Origin: Fusobacteriaceae bacterium
GTDB lineage: Bacteria > Fusobacteriota > Fusobacteriia > Fusobacteriales > Fusobacteriaceae
Direction: 5' to 3'
Assembly (NCBI GenBank): GCA_900764925.1
Contig: CAAFPW010000116.1
Span: 1-24,950 of the forward strand
DNA length: 24,950 bases
Both the position numbers and the translations under genes were made by a program. The notes below the pieces were generated by a model that saw only the letters and a list, made by a program, of their open reading frames with translations, was not told the origin of the DNA and did not search any database. Position 1 is the stretch's first letter. Each line of letters starts with the position of its first letter. Shown one piece after another: positions 1 to 8,599 of this stretch.

Positions 1-64
1 AAAAACCTCCTTGATATTAATATAATTATGAAACATAATTAACTAATAATCAAGAGAGGTTTTT
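1..64. terminator. Long imperfect inverted repeat downstream of hsdS, likely terminator
   Basis: The arms AAAAACCTCCTTGA (1-14) and TCAAGAGAGGTTTTT (50-64) are complementary apart from one extra base. A second perfect inner hairpin, TAATTATG-AAA-CATAATTA, lies between them, so the whole segment can fold into one long stem. Read on the minus strand the stem ends in a T-run just after the hsdS stop, which fits an intrinsic terminator for the RM operon. The A-run and T-run at the two ends would let it work in both directions. The window edge cuts off anything to the left, so a role as a repeat boundary cannot be excluded. Confidence 0.6.
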
Positions 65-76
65 AAATTTTTTTAT

Positions 77-1231
77 TTACACAAACATCTGTTGAAGTAA
101 TCCTTTTTTAAACTCCTTTAATCCCTCAAGCTCTTTTTCTATACTCTTTAGTTTACTATCTATTGAAGATAGAAAGTCAGCTATTTTTTTTTGTTCTTCT
201 AATGAAGAAGGAATATAGAGTATAATTTCTTTTAAAATTGAAAAATATCTTTTATATCCTTCTGGAGTAATGTTGTAATTATCTAAAGCAAAATATAAAA
301 ATTTTAAATGTCTTTGATTTTTTGCTGTTAATAACTTCGTTCCATCTCCTCCTAATATAAAGTTAAAATCAACAAATTTTATATTAGTTGTATGGTCACC
401 ATAAACTATAATTGGAATATCTTTAAATACCTTTAATTCATTATTAGAATATCCTGCTATTTTTTCTTTTCCTTGGTCTATAACTCGATATTTTCCTATA
501 TTTAAAATTTCTGAATTTTTAATTTGAAATTCTTTATTTGAAACTGTAGTATAAACTTCATCAAATCTTTTCTCTTCCCACTCTGGATAATCATTACCAT
601 TACTATCCTTAAATCTTAACTCTTGTAAGAAAATCTTTTGCATAACTCCCTTTTTATACTCTCTAAATAGCTCTAATTTTTCCTCTGTTAGAGAGATTTT
701 TTTATCTATACTAGTAAGAAAGTTAGCTATTTTTTCTTGTTCTTGAAGAGATGGAATATTAATGGGCATATTAAAAAAATCATTTACTCCTATATTCATT
801 CTATCAGAACGAGCTCCAGAGTTTCCTATATTATACATATAACTATACCAATATGAACTTTTAAAATATTTTTCTAAAAAATTAACATTTTCATTTTTAA
901 TATTAAAAACTAAATATAAAGGAGATACTATCCCAATATCAATATTACTTTTGTTTATAGGTCCGTATGGAGCTTGTTTTGATATTCTAGGATTATAAAC
1001 AAAATCATTTTTTGATACTATATAATAGTTATTTATGTTTTTTTCATTTGTAATTTCTTTATCAAAAAAATCTTCTTGTTTAACTATTCCTTTTTCTGCT
1101 GAATTTGTTAAAACAGTTTTTATTTTTTCACTATTATTTTTTAATGTTATTTTATTTCCTATTTCTCCTAGTTTTTTCTCTTCCCACTCATCACTAAACT
1201 CTTTAAATCTTAATTTTGGCACTTTTCTCAT
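77..1231 (-). CDS. hsdS: Type I restriction-modification specificity subunit HsdS
   Basis: This is the DNA-recognition subunit of a type I RM complex; it joins two HsdM to form the methylase and HsdR to form the nuclease. The 384-residue protein has the classical duplicated plan. Each half begins LRFK...EWEEK (about residues 7 and 208), continues with a variable target-recognition domain, and ends in a conserved helical spacer starting EQxKIAxFLxSID (about 163-200 and 347-384). The reading frame is open to a TTG at 1246, but the ATG at 1231 is preferred because GGAG lies nine bases upstream and homologues start at MxKVPKLRF. That ribosome site lies in the last codons of the upstream zeta-like gene, so translation is probably coupled. 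An A9 run (coding strand, 184-192) lies in the last conserved spacer. The recognition sequence cannot be read from the protein. Confidence 0.93.
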   Translation of the reverse strand: MRKVPKLRFKEFSDEWEEKKLGEIGNKITLKNNSEKIKTVLTNSAEKGIVKQEDFFDKEITNEKNINNYYIVSKNDFVYNPRISKQAPYGPINKSNIDIGIVSPLYLVFNIKNENVNFLEKYFKSSYWYSYMYNIGNSGARSDRMNIGVNDFFNMPINIPSLQEQEKIANFLTSIDKKISLTEEKLELFREYKKGVMQKIFLQELRFKDSNGNDYPEWEEKRFDEVYTTVSNKEFQIKNSEILNIGKYRVIDQGKEKIAGYSNNELKVFKDIPIIVYGDHTTNIKFVDFNFILGGDGTKLLTAKNQRHLKFLYFALDNYNITPEGYKRYFSILKEIILYIPSSLEEQKKIADFLSSIDSKLKSIEKELEGLKEFKKGLLQQMFV

Positions 1232-1235
1232 TTGG

Positions 1236-1808
1236 TTATACTCCAATCTCTTTTAATATTTTATCTAACCAATTAGGTATTTTATCACATACTTTTATAT
1301 ATGAATTTGAAAATTTACCATAGCACAATTTATATTTTTCTGTATTATCATAAATTTTTGCATAATCTACCAATGAAAGAATCTCTTTTAAATTTTCAAG
1401 AGTTTCAATATATCTTTTTTCTATCACATCAGCTGGAATATCATGTCCACCTTTTAAAACTCTATTTTTCACTCTTTCTTTCACTATATCTGGATTTTCA
1501 ACTCCAACATAATATAGATGTATAATGTACCCTTTCTCTTTTATTTCTTTAATTGCTTTTAATATATTCTTTCCTGTTAAAGTTGTTTCTTGGTTAAAAG
1601 ATATATTTTTTTCAATACATTCTTTTCTTAATTTTAAAGCCATTCTTCCTGCTTTTACTTGGTCTTGATTACTTCTCCAATCTCCAATATTTCTAACTAT
1701 TTCATCTGTATTAATTCTTATACCTAAGTCTAAATCAGGAATAATAGTATTGTATAAAGTTGATTTTCCAGCTCCATTTACTCCAGCAAAAATAACATAA
1801 TTAGGCAT
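1236..1808 (-). CDS. Zeta-toxin-like P-loop kinase
   Basis: This 190-residue protein resembles the zeta/PezT toxin family, kinases that phosphorylate UDP-N-acetylglucosamine-type substrates and block cell-wall synthesis. It shows a Walker A GVNGAGKST at 9-17, the TDEI strand end at 34-37, a QETT segment at 73-76, and an arginine-rich lid followed by KGGHDIP (R112, R116, 119-125), all in the usual zeta order. Its start is an ATG that overlaps the stop of a 59-codon gene (TAATG), and its stop sits four bases before the hsdS start, so it is firmly inside the RM operon. Family membership is clear. Toxicity is inferred, because related kinases exist that are not toxins. The partner is not an epsilon-type antitoxin by inspection. 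Confidence 0.8.
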   Translation of the reverse strand: MPNYVIFAGVNGAGKSTLYNTIIPDLDLGIRINTDEIVRNIGDWRSNQDQVKAGRMALKLRKECIEKNISFNQETTLTGKNILKAIKEIKEKGYIIHLYYVGVENPDIVKERVKNRVLKGGHDIPADVIEKRYIETLENLKEILSLVDYAKIYDNTEKYKLCYGKFSNSYIKVCDKIPNWLDKILKEIGV

Positions 1809-1987
1809 TAATACACTCCTTTCTCTATTAGTTTTTCTTGAAGTAATTGAGTTTTTAACTCCTCTAATTTTAGATAAAATATTTTTTCCTCTTCAGTTTC
1901 AGCTTTTTCTATCATTTGATTAATATCATAAGTAGATAAATGAATAATATAATCATATAAATTCTTGCTATCTTTTAATTCTTTCAT
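1808..1987 (-). CDS. Small 59-residue protein, candidate antitoxin of the zeta-like kinase
   Basis: This short gene runs from the ATG at 1987 to the TAA at 1808-1810. Its ATG overlaps the stop of the DUF1016 gene (ATGA) and its stop overlaps the start of the zeta-like gene (TAATG). A GAGGGAG ribosome site lies just before the start, inside the DUF1016 tail. The product is charged and probably all helical: it begins MKELKDSKNLYDYI, has an acidic AETEEEKI stretch near 29-36, and ends in a leucine/lysine-rich helix. I do not recognise a family. Small size, acidic-helical character and overlap with a downstream zeta-type gene are the usual layout of an antitoxin gene; the antitoxin role is inferred from that context only. 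Confidence 0.72.
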   Translation of the reverse strand: MKELKDSKNLYDYIIHLSTYDINQMIEKAETEEEKIFYLKLEELKTQLLQEKLIEKGVY

Positions 1988-2982
1988 AGTTCTCCCTCAC
2001 TTTCCACTATCTTCTTCAATTCCTCTTTACTAGGTAAGATTGTCATATATCTACTAGCAAATATCTGCTCATTTCCCTCTGGAAGTGTCATATTTACAAG
2101 GGTATCATTTTTATCCTTACAAATTATAATCCCTATTGTCTTATTCTCATCATCAAGTTTTACATGTCTGTCATAGTAATTTACATACATTTGCATCTGT
2201 CCAATATCTTGATGTTTCAGTTTTCCTATTTTTAAATCTATCAATACAAAGCATTTTAATAATCTATTATAGAAAACTAAGTCTACAAAAAAATGTTCCT
2301 CATCAAAGGTAAATCTTACCTGTCTACCTTGGAATAGAAAACCTTTCCCAAGCTCCATTATAAACTTTTCAATATGGTCTATAATAGCAGTTTCTAAGTC
2401 ATTTTCTGAATAGGTAGATTTCTCATCTAAGCCCAAAAATTCCAAAATATATGGGTCTTTTACAATATCTTGAGGTTTTTCTATCAGTTGTCCTTTTTGA
2501 GATAATTCAAGAACTTTCTCTTTATTCCTACTCAAAATCAATCTTTCATATAGAGCAGAATTCATCTGTCTTTTTAACTCTCTCAAACTCCAACTGTTAT
2601 TTATTGCTTCTATCTCATAAAAGTTTCTCTCTTCAATATTTGCTACTCTCATAAGTATAAGATAGTGAGAGTAAGAAAGTTTAAATTCGTCAGACACTGT
2701 CTGCCCTTTTCTATAAGCTAGATAAAAACTCTTCATCTGTTTTAAATTAGTTTCAGAAAATCCCTTTCCATAACTCTCGGTTAATCTCTTAGATAGATTT
2801 TTTATCAACCCTACTCCATATTCAGCTCTCTCAACTCCATTTTGTTCCTCCTCAACAATTCTTTTTCCAATCAAAAAATAAGTTGTTGTCATGGTAGAGT
2901 TGATTGAACTAACTATTTTTTTCCTAGATAATTCAATAATATTTTTAATATCTATAAAAATATCTTTTTTATCAATCTCCAT
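1984..2982 (-). CDS. DUF1016 (YhcG-type) PD-(D/E)xK nuclease-domain protein
   Basis: This 332-residue protein has the two parts of the YhcG/DUF1016 family. The N-terminal helical domain (about 15-150) contains TYFLIGKRIVEEEQ and YGKGFSETNLKQMKSFY. The C-terminal nuclease fold (about 175-320) has candidate catalytic residues D234 in FFVDLVFYN and D249/K251 in VLIDLKIG, followed by a conserved GQMQMYVNYYD helix. The family is widespread, often sits in or beside type I RM loci, and its biochemical role is not settled. The gene starts eight bases after hsdM and overlaps the next small gene by four bases, so it is co-expressed with the RM system. It may be an accessory nuclease or a component of the defence module. 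Confidence 0.9.
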   Translation of the reverse strand: MEIDKKDIFIDIKNIIELSRKKIVSSINSTMTTTYFLIGKRIVEEEQNGVERAEYGVGLIKNLSKRLTESYGKGFSETNLKQMKSFYLAYRKGQTVSDEFKLSYSHYLILMRVANIEERNFYEIEAINNSWSLRELKRQMNSALYERLILSRNKEKVLELSQKGQLIEKPQDIVKDPYILEFLGLDEKSTYSENDLETAIIDHIEKFIMELGKGFLFQGRQVRFTFDEEHFFVDLVFYNRLLKCFVLIDLKIGKLKHQDIGQMQMYVNYYDRHVKLDDENKTIGIIICKDKNDTLVNMTLPEGNEQIFASRYMTILPSKEELKKIVESEGEL

Positions 2983-2990
2983 ATTCTCAC

Positions 2991-4532
2991 CTACATTACA
3001 GGAGCTTTTATTCCAAGCTCATCACAGAAAGATTTAATCGTTTTATCTATCTCTTTCATTTCCTCATCAATTTTACCTATCTTTTCTACTATCTCATCTA
3101 GGTTAATTTCCTCTTCCTCTTCAAAAGTATCTACATATCTAGGAATATTAAGGTTATAATCATTTTCCTCTATCTCTTTCATACTTACCTTTTTAGAATA
3201 TTTCTCTATCTCTTCTCTATTTACATAAGTATTTACAATCTTGTCTACATCCTCATCTCTTAGGTAGTTTTGATTTTTAGCCTTTTCAAATTCATTAGAA
3301 GCGTCAATAAATAGTATATCATCATTAGCTTTCCTATTTTTCTTAACTACTATTACACAAGTAGGTATTGAAGTACCATAAAATATATTAGCAGGAAGTC
3401 CTATTATTGCATCTATATAGTTTTTCTCTTTCAATAAGTATTTTCTAATTACTCCTTCGCTAGCCCCTCTAAATAGTACTCCATGAGGAACTATTACAGC
3501 CATAGTACCATTATCAGCTAATTGATAAATCATATGTTGAATAAAAGCAAAGTCAGCCTTACTACTTGGAGCTAGTTTTCCATAAGAAGAGAATCTCTCA
3601 TCTGATAAAAAGCTATCATCTGCACTCCATTTTTGTGAGAATGGTGGATTAGCTACAACTATATCAAATCTTTTATCTAAATGTTGTGGGTCTTCCAATG
3701 TATTTCCTTGTCTTATTTCAAAGTCATTGAATCCCACTCCATGAAGTATCATATTCATACGAGCTAGGTTATAAGTAGTGGTATTTAACTCTTGTCCATA
3801 AAAACTAGCTACATCTGTATACTTAGCTATTTTAAGAAGTAATGATCCTGAACCACAAGTTGGGTCATATGCTGATTTTACTCTTTCTTTTCCTGCTGTT
3901 GTAAGCATAGCTAGAAGTTTTGAAGCTTGTGCAGGTGTATAGAACTCTCCTGCCTTTTTACCTGCATTACTTGCAAATTGTCCTATTAGATACTCGTAAG
4001 CATTTCCTAATACGTCCATCTCTGTATCATCAAAGTTAAAATTAATCTCATTTAGATGTTTAATAACCTCTGAAATCATCTTATTTTTATCATCTACTGT
4101 TTTTCCTAATTTTAAAGATGTTAAGTCCACATCTCCAAATAGTCCAGAGAAATCATCATTACTAGCTTGTCCATTAGTAGAATCTTCTATATATTTAAGT
4201 GCTAGTCCTAAATCCTCTATGATAAATTCTCCATTTTTAGCCCTTTTTGCTAAAGTACCAAATAGATATTTGGGCTCTATAAAGTACCCTATACCATTGA
4301 TACAGTACTCTCTTACTGCTTCTATATACTCATCTTTTCCCTCTATATCTTCAAATTGCATATCATCTTCTGCTAAGATGTCATTTCCTGTTTTCTCTAT
4401 CTTTTCTGATAGGAACTTAAAGAATATTAGTCCTAGTATATAGTTTCTAAATTCATCAGCTCCCATATTTCCCCTAAGTTCATTGGCTATTGCCCAAAGT
4501 CTTTTTTCTAACTCTGCTTGATGTTCTGACAT
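2991..4532 (-). CDS. hsdM: Type I RM DNA adenine methyltransferase subunit HsdM
   Basis: This is the methylation subunit, which transfers a methyl group from S-adenosylmethionine to N6 of adenine in the sequence chosen by HsdS. The 513-residue protein has an N-terminal helical domain (about 1-150), the GEFYTP segment (195-200), the S-adenosylmethionine motif DPTCGSG (223-229) and the catalytic NPPF (295-298), then the IGLPANIFYGT region and a coiled C-terminal tail that contacts HsdS. The frame is open to a TTG at 4565, but the ATG at 4532 has AAGGAG seven bases upstream and is the usual MSEHQ start. It follows mrr after a 142-base gap, the largest in the operon, and is complete with all key residues. 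Confidence 0.95.
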   Translation of the reverse strand: MSEHQAELEKRLWAIANELRGNMGADEFRNYILGLIFFKFLSEKIEKTGNDILAEDDMQFEDIEGKDEYIEAVREYCINGIGYFIEPKYLFGTLAKRAKNGEFIIEDLGLALKYIEDSTNGQASNDDFSGLFGDVDLTSLKLGKTVDDKNKMISEVIKHLNEINFNFDDTEMDVLGNAYEYLIGQFASNAGKKAGEFYTPAQASKLLAMLTTAGKERVKSAYDPTCGSGSLLLKIAKYTDVASFYGQELNTTTYNLARMNMILHGVGFNDFEIRQGNTLEDPQHLDKRFDIVVANPPFSQKWSADDSFLSDERFSSYGKLAPSSKADFAFIQHMIYQLADNGTMAVIVPHGVLFRGASEGVIRKYLLKEKNYIDAIIGLPANIFYGTSIPTCVIVVKKNRKANDDILFIDASNEFEKAKNQNYLRDEDVDKIVNTYVNREEIEKYSKKVSMKEIEENDYNLNIPRYVDTFEEEEEINLDEIVEKIGKIDEEMKEIDKTIKSFCDELGIKAPVM

Positions 4533-4674
4533 TACATTTCTCCTTTTAGTTTTTATTATATCCAAATTTTCTACTCAATAATTTTTCTTTCCAAAGGCTT
4601 TCTTTTACCTCTATACCCTTATCATCAAAGCTCATACTAACAGTTTCTTTAAAATATTTTCTCCTAAATAAGTT

Positions 4675-5580
4675 CTAATCTATATTTTCAAAAAAATCAC
4701 TATCAATTCTTTTTATCTCATAGGTACTTTCAACGGATACCCCAACATTATATTCTATCATTAATTTAGCTAGTTCCCTACCATCAATTAGTACAACTTT
4801 AGCAATATGTTGCTCTTGAGAATATCTTATAGCTCCTTCTGAAAATTTAGCTGTAGTAATAAAAAGTCCTTTACTAGCTCCCTTACCACCTAAAGCTCCT
4901 ACGAATTTTTGTATCTCTGGTCTACTAATAGTAGTTTCTCTATCCCATTTTTTAGCCTGTATATAAATAGTATCAAATCCAAGTTTATCTTGTTTGATAA
5001 TTCCATCTATCCCCTCATCATTACTTCTTTTAGTTACTACTCCAGAATCAGATACAAAACTTCCATATCCTATTTTTTGAAGTAGTTTTACAACTAAATG
5101 TTCAAAAAAATCTGGACTTTGTCTAAATACTTCATCTAAAATCTCTTCCTCCAATACTCTGTTTATTTCTTTGAAAGATTTTTCAAATATAGCTTCTGGA
5201 GTTTGATTTTCTTCTAAAGTTTTATTTTTTTCTATTTTTTGTTCTTCATTCAACTTTTCTACTTCTTTATTCTCTTTAAAAATTAATTCATTATCTATTT
5301 TTAAAGGATTACTATTTAATAAATTTACTCCTTTATCAGTTATTTTTATTATTCCTCTTTTTACACTTTCTATTAACCCAGCTTTTTTTAGATAAACACA
5401 TGCCCAATCAATACGATTAACATAAATTTTTATTCCACTATCATATCTTAAATTTTTATCTTCATTTGAAAGTTTTAATTCTTCAGCCATTATCTCTTGT
5501 AGTTCCTTTTTTGAAAATTCTGATTTTCTTCTTAAAACTTCCAAAAGTTCTCTATACATCTCATTATATTTTGGTATCAT
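4675..5580 (-). CDS. mrr: Mrr-family type IV restriction endonuclease
   Basis: Mrr enzymes cut DNA carrying foreign methylation. This 301-residue protein matches the family length and plan: an N-terminal winged-helix domain (about 1-90), a low-complexity K/E-rich linker (about 95-128), and a C-terminal nuclease domain. The nuclease signature has D192 in EGIDGIIKQD and Q208-x-K210 in IYIQAKKW, followed by the conserved ISRPEIQKFVGAL helix and LFITTAKFS. The glutamine in place of the usual acidic residue is normal for Mrr. The start has AGGTG five bases upstream. The gene begins only seven bases after hsdR, so a methyl-directed nuclease is embedded in a methylating operon and must tolerate the pattern made by the neighbouring HsdM. 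Confidence 0.93.
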   Translation of the reverse strand: MIPKYNEMYRELLEVLRRKSEFSKKELQEIMAEELKLSNEDKNLRYDSGIKIYVNRIDWACVYLKKAGLIESVKRGIIKITDKGVNLLNSNPLKIDNELIFKENKEVEKLNEEQKIEKNKTLEENQTPEAIFEKSFKEINRVLEEEILDEVFRQSPDFFEHLVVKLLQKIGYGSFVSDSGVVTKRSNDEGIDGIIKQDKLGFDTIYIQAKKWDRETTISRPEIQKFVGALGGKGASKGLFITTAKFSEGAIRYSQEQHIAKVVLIDGRELAKLMIEYNVGVSVESTYEIKRIDSDFFENID

Positions 5581-5587
5581 TTTTCAC

Positions 5588-8395
5588 CTACATATTAAAA
5601 AAATTAAATCTATCCAATATCTTCTCTATTCTATCTTGAATATTTTGTATTTTTTTATTTAACTTCAAAACACTCACTTTCCCAGAAAAAGAATCCTTTA
5701 TCTCATTAAAGTCTGGTTTCTTATCAGCAAACTCACATTTTTCAACAATCTTATTTACTTTTCCATAGACTAACTCCTCTTCTGCTACCATCTCTAAAAT
5801 AGCTTCCTCTCTTTTTTTCTTCATAAAAGTTAGCAGTCTATCCTCAATATCTCCTTTAAAATCAATTGTAAAAATTCTTCTATTCTCTTCAAGAAATCTC
5901 TCTAAAAGTTCTCTCTTATTTTTTAATTTTGGAATACTATCCACAGTTTTTAAAATATACTCTACATCTTTATCAAAAGATTTCTCACTACTATCTAGAT
6001 TCTTAATCAATGAAACTATATAGCTTACATCTATACTATCCTTAGCAAGTAACTCTATCTCAAAATCTATCTCATCTATGACAGAAGTTTTTTCTCCATC
6101 TTTCTTAACTTTACTTCCTACCAATGTATCATACATATCTATATATTTACTTTTATATGATTCAAAATCATCTTGTGTAATATCAAAATCTTTAAAATCA
6201 AAGGTACTAAATGTTTCTAGCTTATTCATCACTCTTAAGATATTTTTAAAAGTTTCTATGAAAGCTAGTTTATTATCCTCTGTTTCTAGGTTATCCACCT
6301 CTTCTGAATTAGAAGCTAGTTCTTTCAATGTTTCTATGTATTTATTTAAAATAACTACATATTCACTATAGCTTTTCATAAGTACTGTTTCAATAGCATT
6401 TTCATCAGAGAACAGCTTTATAGCTTCATCTGTTCTCTTCTTTAAGTTTCTAAAACAAACTATATTTCCATGAGGTTTCTTTACATTGAGTATTCTATTA
6501 GTTCTTGAGTAAGCTTGTATAAGTCCATGATATTTTAAGTTTTTATCTACATAAAGAGTATTTAGATATTTGCTATCAAATCCTGTAAGGAACATATTTA
6601 CAACTAATAATATATCTATTTTTCTCTCTTTTATCTTCTTTGAAATATCTATGAAATAACTATTAAAACCATTATCAGCATTTAGATTAAAGTTATCTCC
6701 AAACATTTTATTATAATCAGCTACCATCTCATCAAGATACTCTCTAGGGTGTTTACACTCATCTCCTTCTACCTCAAATGTTCCCTCATCATTGGCAAGG
6801 TCTACATTAGCTTCATAGGTAAAGATACTTGCTATTTTTAAATTTGTATTTTTCTCTTTGAATATATGGTAATACTCAATAAGAGTGTTAATATCACTTA
6901 TAGCAAATATACTTTGATACTCCCTGTTAGATGTTTTAGCATTGTGATTTTCTATTATAAAATCAACTATTCTCTCCAGTCTTTCTCTATTAGAATATAC
7001 CTCTTTGGTGTCAATTCCATTCTCTACCATCTCATCAGGAGATAAATCATCTCCATCTTTATTTTTAAGATTAAATGTAGAGTAATACTCAACTGAAAAT
7101 CCTAGTACATTCTCATCATCTATAGCCTCTTTAATTGTGTATTTATGTAAACAATCTCCAAATAAGTCCTTAGTAGTTCTATACTTTATAGCATTTTCAG
7201 CAAAAATAGGTGTACCTGTAAATCCAAAAAACTGCTTATTATTAAAGAACTCATCTATTCTCTTATGTGTATCTCCGAATTGAGTTCTATGGCACTCATC
7301 AAAGATAAATACTATTCTCTTATCCTTTATCTTTTCCATCTGCTTTAGATAATGAGGTTTAGAGATAGCATTATTAAGCTTTTGAATAGTGGTAACTACT
7401 ACTTTTTTCTTTCCACTTACCATCTTTTCTACAAATTCGTTTGTATCTTCTACCTTACTGATAGAGCCTTCTTCAAAAGCATTAAACTCTTTAGCTGTTT
7501 GATAATCTAAGTCCTTTCTATCTACACAGAATACTACCTTATCTATCTCTCCAAGAGTTGCTATTATCTGACTTGCCTTAAATGATGTAAGTGTCTTTCC
7601 ACTTCCAGTAGTATGCCAAATATATCCGTTGTAAGATGGATAATTCTTTACTCTATCAATTATTTTTTCCACAGCATAGTATTGATAAGGTCTTAATATC
7701 ATTAGTGCCTTTTGAGTTTCATTAGTTACTATGTATTTAGTAATCATACTCCATAGATGTTTTTTATCTAAAAAGCTCTTAGTGAAGTCTACTAACCTAT
7801 TTTTCTTTAGATTATGCTCATCAGTCCATGGAAAAGTAAACTCATATCTTAACTCTCCATTATTAGAAAAATATCTTGTATTCTCTTCATTAGTGATTAT
7901 AAATATCTGAATATATTGAAATAGTGCCTTATATGAAAAAGAGTGTCTTTGATATCTCTGTATTTGATAAAAAGCTTTTTTTAGCTGTACCCCTTTTTTC
8001 TTCAACTCTATCTGTGTAAGTGGTAGTCCATTTATTAAGATAGTTACATCATATCTATTCTCATACTGCCCTTTCATAGTAATTTGATTAGTTACTTGAA
8101 AGATATTATTCTCCATACACTCTTTATCTATAAAGGAGATATATTTTATTTCTCCTTTATCAGTCATAAGCTCAAATTTATCTCTAAGTCTTTTTGCTTT
8201 CTCAAAAATACTACCACCTGCAAGATGTACTTGTATCTTTTTGAACTCCGAATTACTTAATCTTATCTTATTAAACTTCTCAAGTTGTATCTTAAAATTG
8301 GCTACTAAATCTTCCTCATCTTTTATATTAATTACTTCATACTCTTGTGAAGATAGTTGCTCTATTAACTTCTTTTCTAATTCTTGCTCTGACAT
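5588..8395 (-). CDS. hsdR: Type I RM restriction/translocase subunit HsdR
   Basis: HsdR is the ATP-driven DNA translocase and nuclease of the type I complex. The 935-residue protein has the N-terminal nuclease centre (D116 in RYDVTIL and E130-x-K132 in QIELKKKG), then a superfamily 2 helicase core: Walker A TTGSGKT (262-268), DECH box (366-369), FTGTP, a LTGFDSKYLNTL segment and the QAYSRTNRI motif VI, and finally a helical C-terminal region. The frame could start at a GTG at 8404; the ATG at 8395 is preferred because AAGGTGAGG precedes it. It is the first gene of the operon and is preceded by an extended -10 promoter. No frameshift or missing motif was seen, so restriction should be active. 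Confidence 0.95.
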   Translation of the reverse strand: MSEQELEKKLIEQLSSQEYEVINIKDEEDLVANFKIQLEKFNKIRLSNSEFKKIQVHLAGGSIFEKAKRLRDKFELMTDKGEIKYISFIDKECMENNIFQVTNQITMKGQYENRYDVTILINGLPLTQIELKKKGVQLKKAFYQIQRYQRHSFSYKALFQYIQIFIITNEENTRYFSNNGELRYEFTFPWTDEHNLKKNRLVDFTKSFLDKKHLWSMITKYIVTNETQKALMILRPYQYYAVEKIIDRVKNYPSYNGYIWHTTGSGKTLTSFKASQIIATLGEIDKVVFCVDRKDLDYQTAKEFNAFEEGSISKVEDTNEFVEKMVSGKKKVVVTTIQKLNNAISKPHYLKQMEKIKDKRIVFIFDECHRTQFGDTHKRIDEFFNNKQFFGFTGTPIFAENAIKYRTTKDLFGDCLHKYTIKEAIDDENVLGFSVEYYSTFNLKNKDGDDLSPDEMVENGIDTKEVYSNRERLERIVDFIIENHNAKTSNREYQSIFAISDINTLIEYYHIFKEKNTNLKIASIFTYEANVDLANDEGTFEVEGDECKHPREYLDEMVADYNKMFGDNFNLNADNGFNSYFIDISKKIKERKIDILLVVNMFLTGFDSKYLNTLYVDKNLKYHGLIQAYSRTNRILNVKKPHGNIVCFRNLKKRTDEAIKLFSDENAIETVLMKSYSEYVVILNKYIETLKELASNSEEVDNLETEDNKLAFIETFKNILRVMNKLETFSTFDFKDFDITQDDFESYKSKYIDMYDTLVGSKVKKDGEKTSVIDEIDFEIELLAKDSIDVSYIVSLIKNLDSSEKSFDKDVEYILKTVDSIPKLKNKRELLERFLEENRRIFTIDFKGDIEDRLLTFMKKKREEAILEMVAEEELVYGKVNKIVEKCEFADKKPDFNEIKDSFSGKVSVLKLNKKIQNIQDRIEKILDRFNFFNM

Positions 8396-8425
8396 TTTCC
8401 TCACCTTCTTTTACACATTTCTTAT

Positions 8426-8434
8426 ATTATATCA
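8426..8434 (-). promoter_or_regulatory. Extended -10 promoter for the RM operon
   Basis: On the minus strand the sequence TGATATAAT lies about 30 bases before the hsdR start, giving an extended -10 element (TGn plus a perfect TATAAT). No convincing -35 box is present at 16-18 bases, which extended -10 promoters tolerate. The same TGATATAAT core lies ahead of the small gene at 15323-15472. Confidence 0.55.
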
Positions 8435-8599
8435 TAATTTTTACAAAAAAATTAGGCAATCCATTATCCAACTTATAGAAATAGGTGACTTCTTGCCTAC
8501 TAAGTTAAATTTAGTGAAAAAGAATGTAAAATAGATTAATGATTTTAAATTTTAAAACTTTCAAAGAGGATAAAATATTTTTAATTATTTTATATAAGA

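Noticed and set aside
77..1231. hsdS as part of an invertible shuffling locus
   Set aside because: Only one hsdS is present, no recombinase gene is seen, and the internal similarity is the normal repeat of the conserved spacers in direct orientation.
8465..8473. TTATCCAAC as a DnaA box
   Set aside because: It departs from TTATCCACA at the end and is isolated, far from the iterons and outside any cluster.
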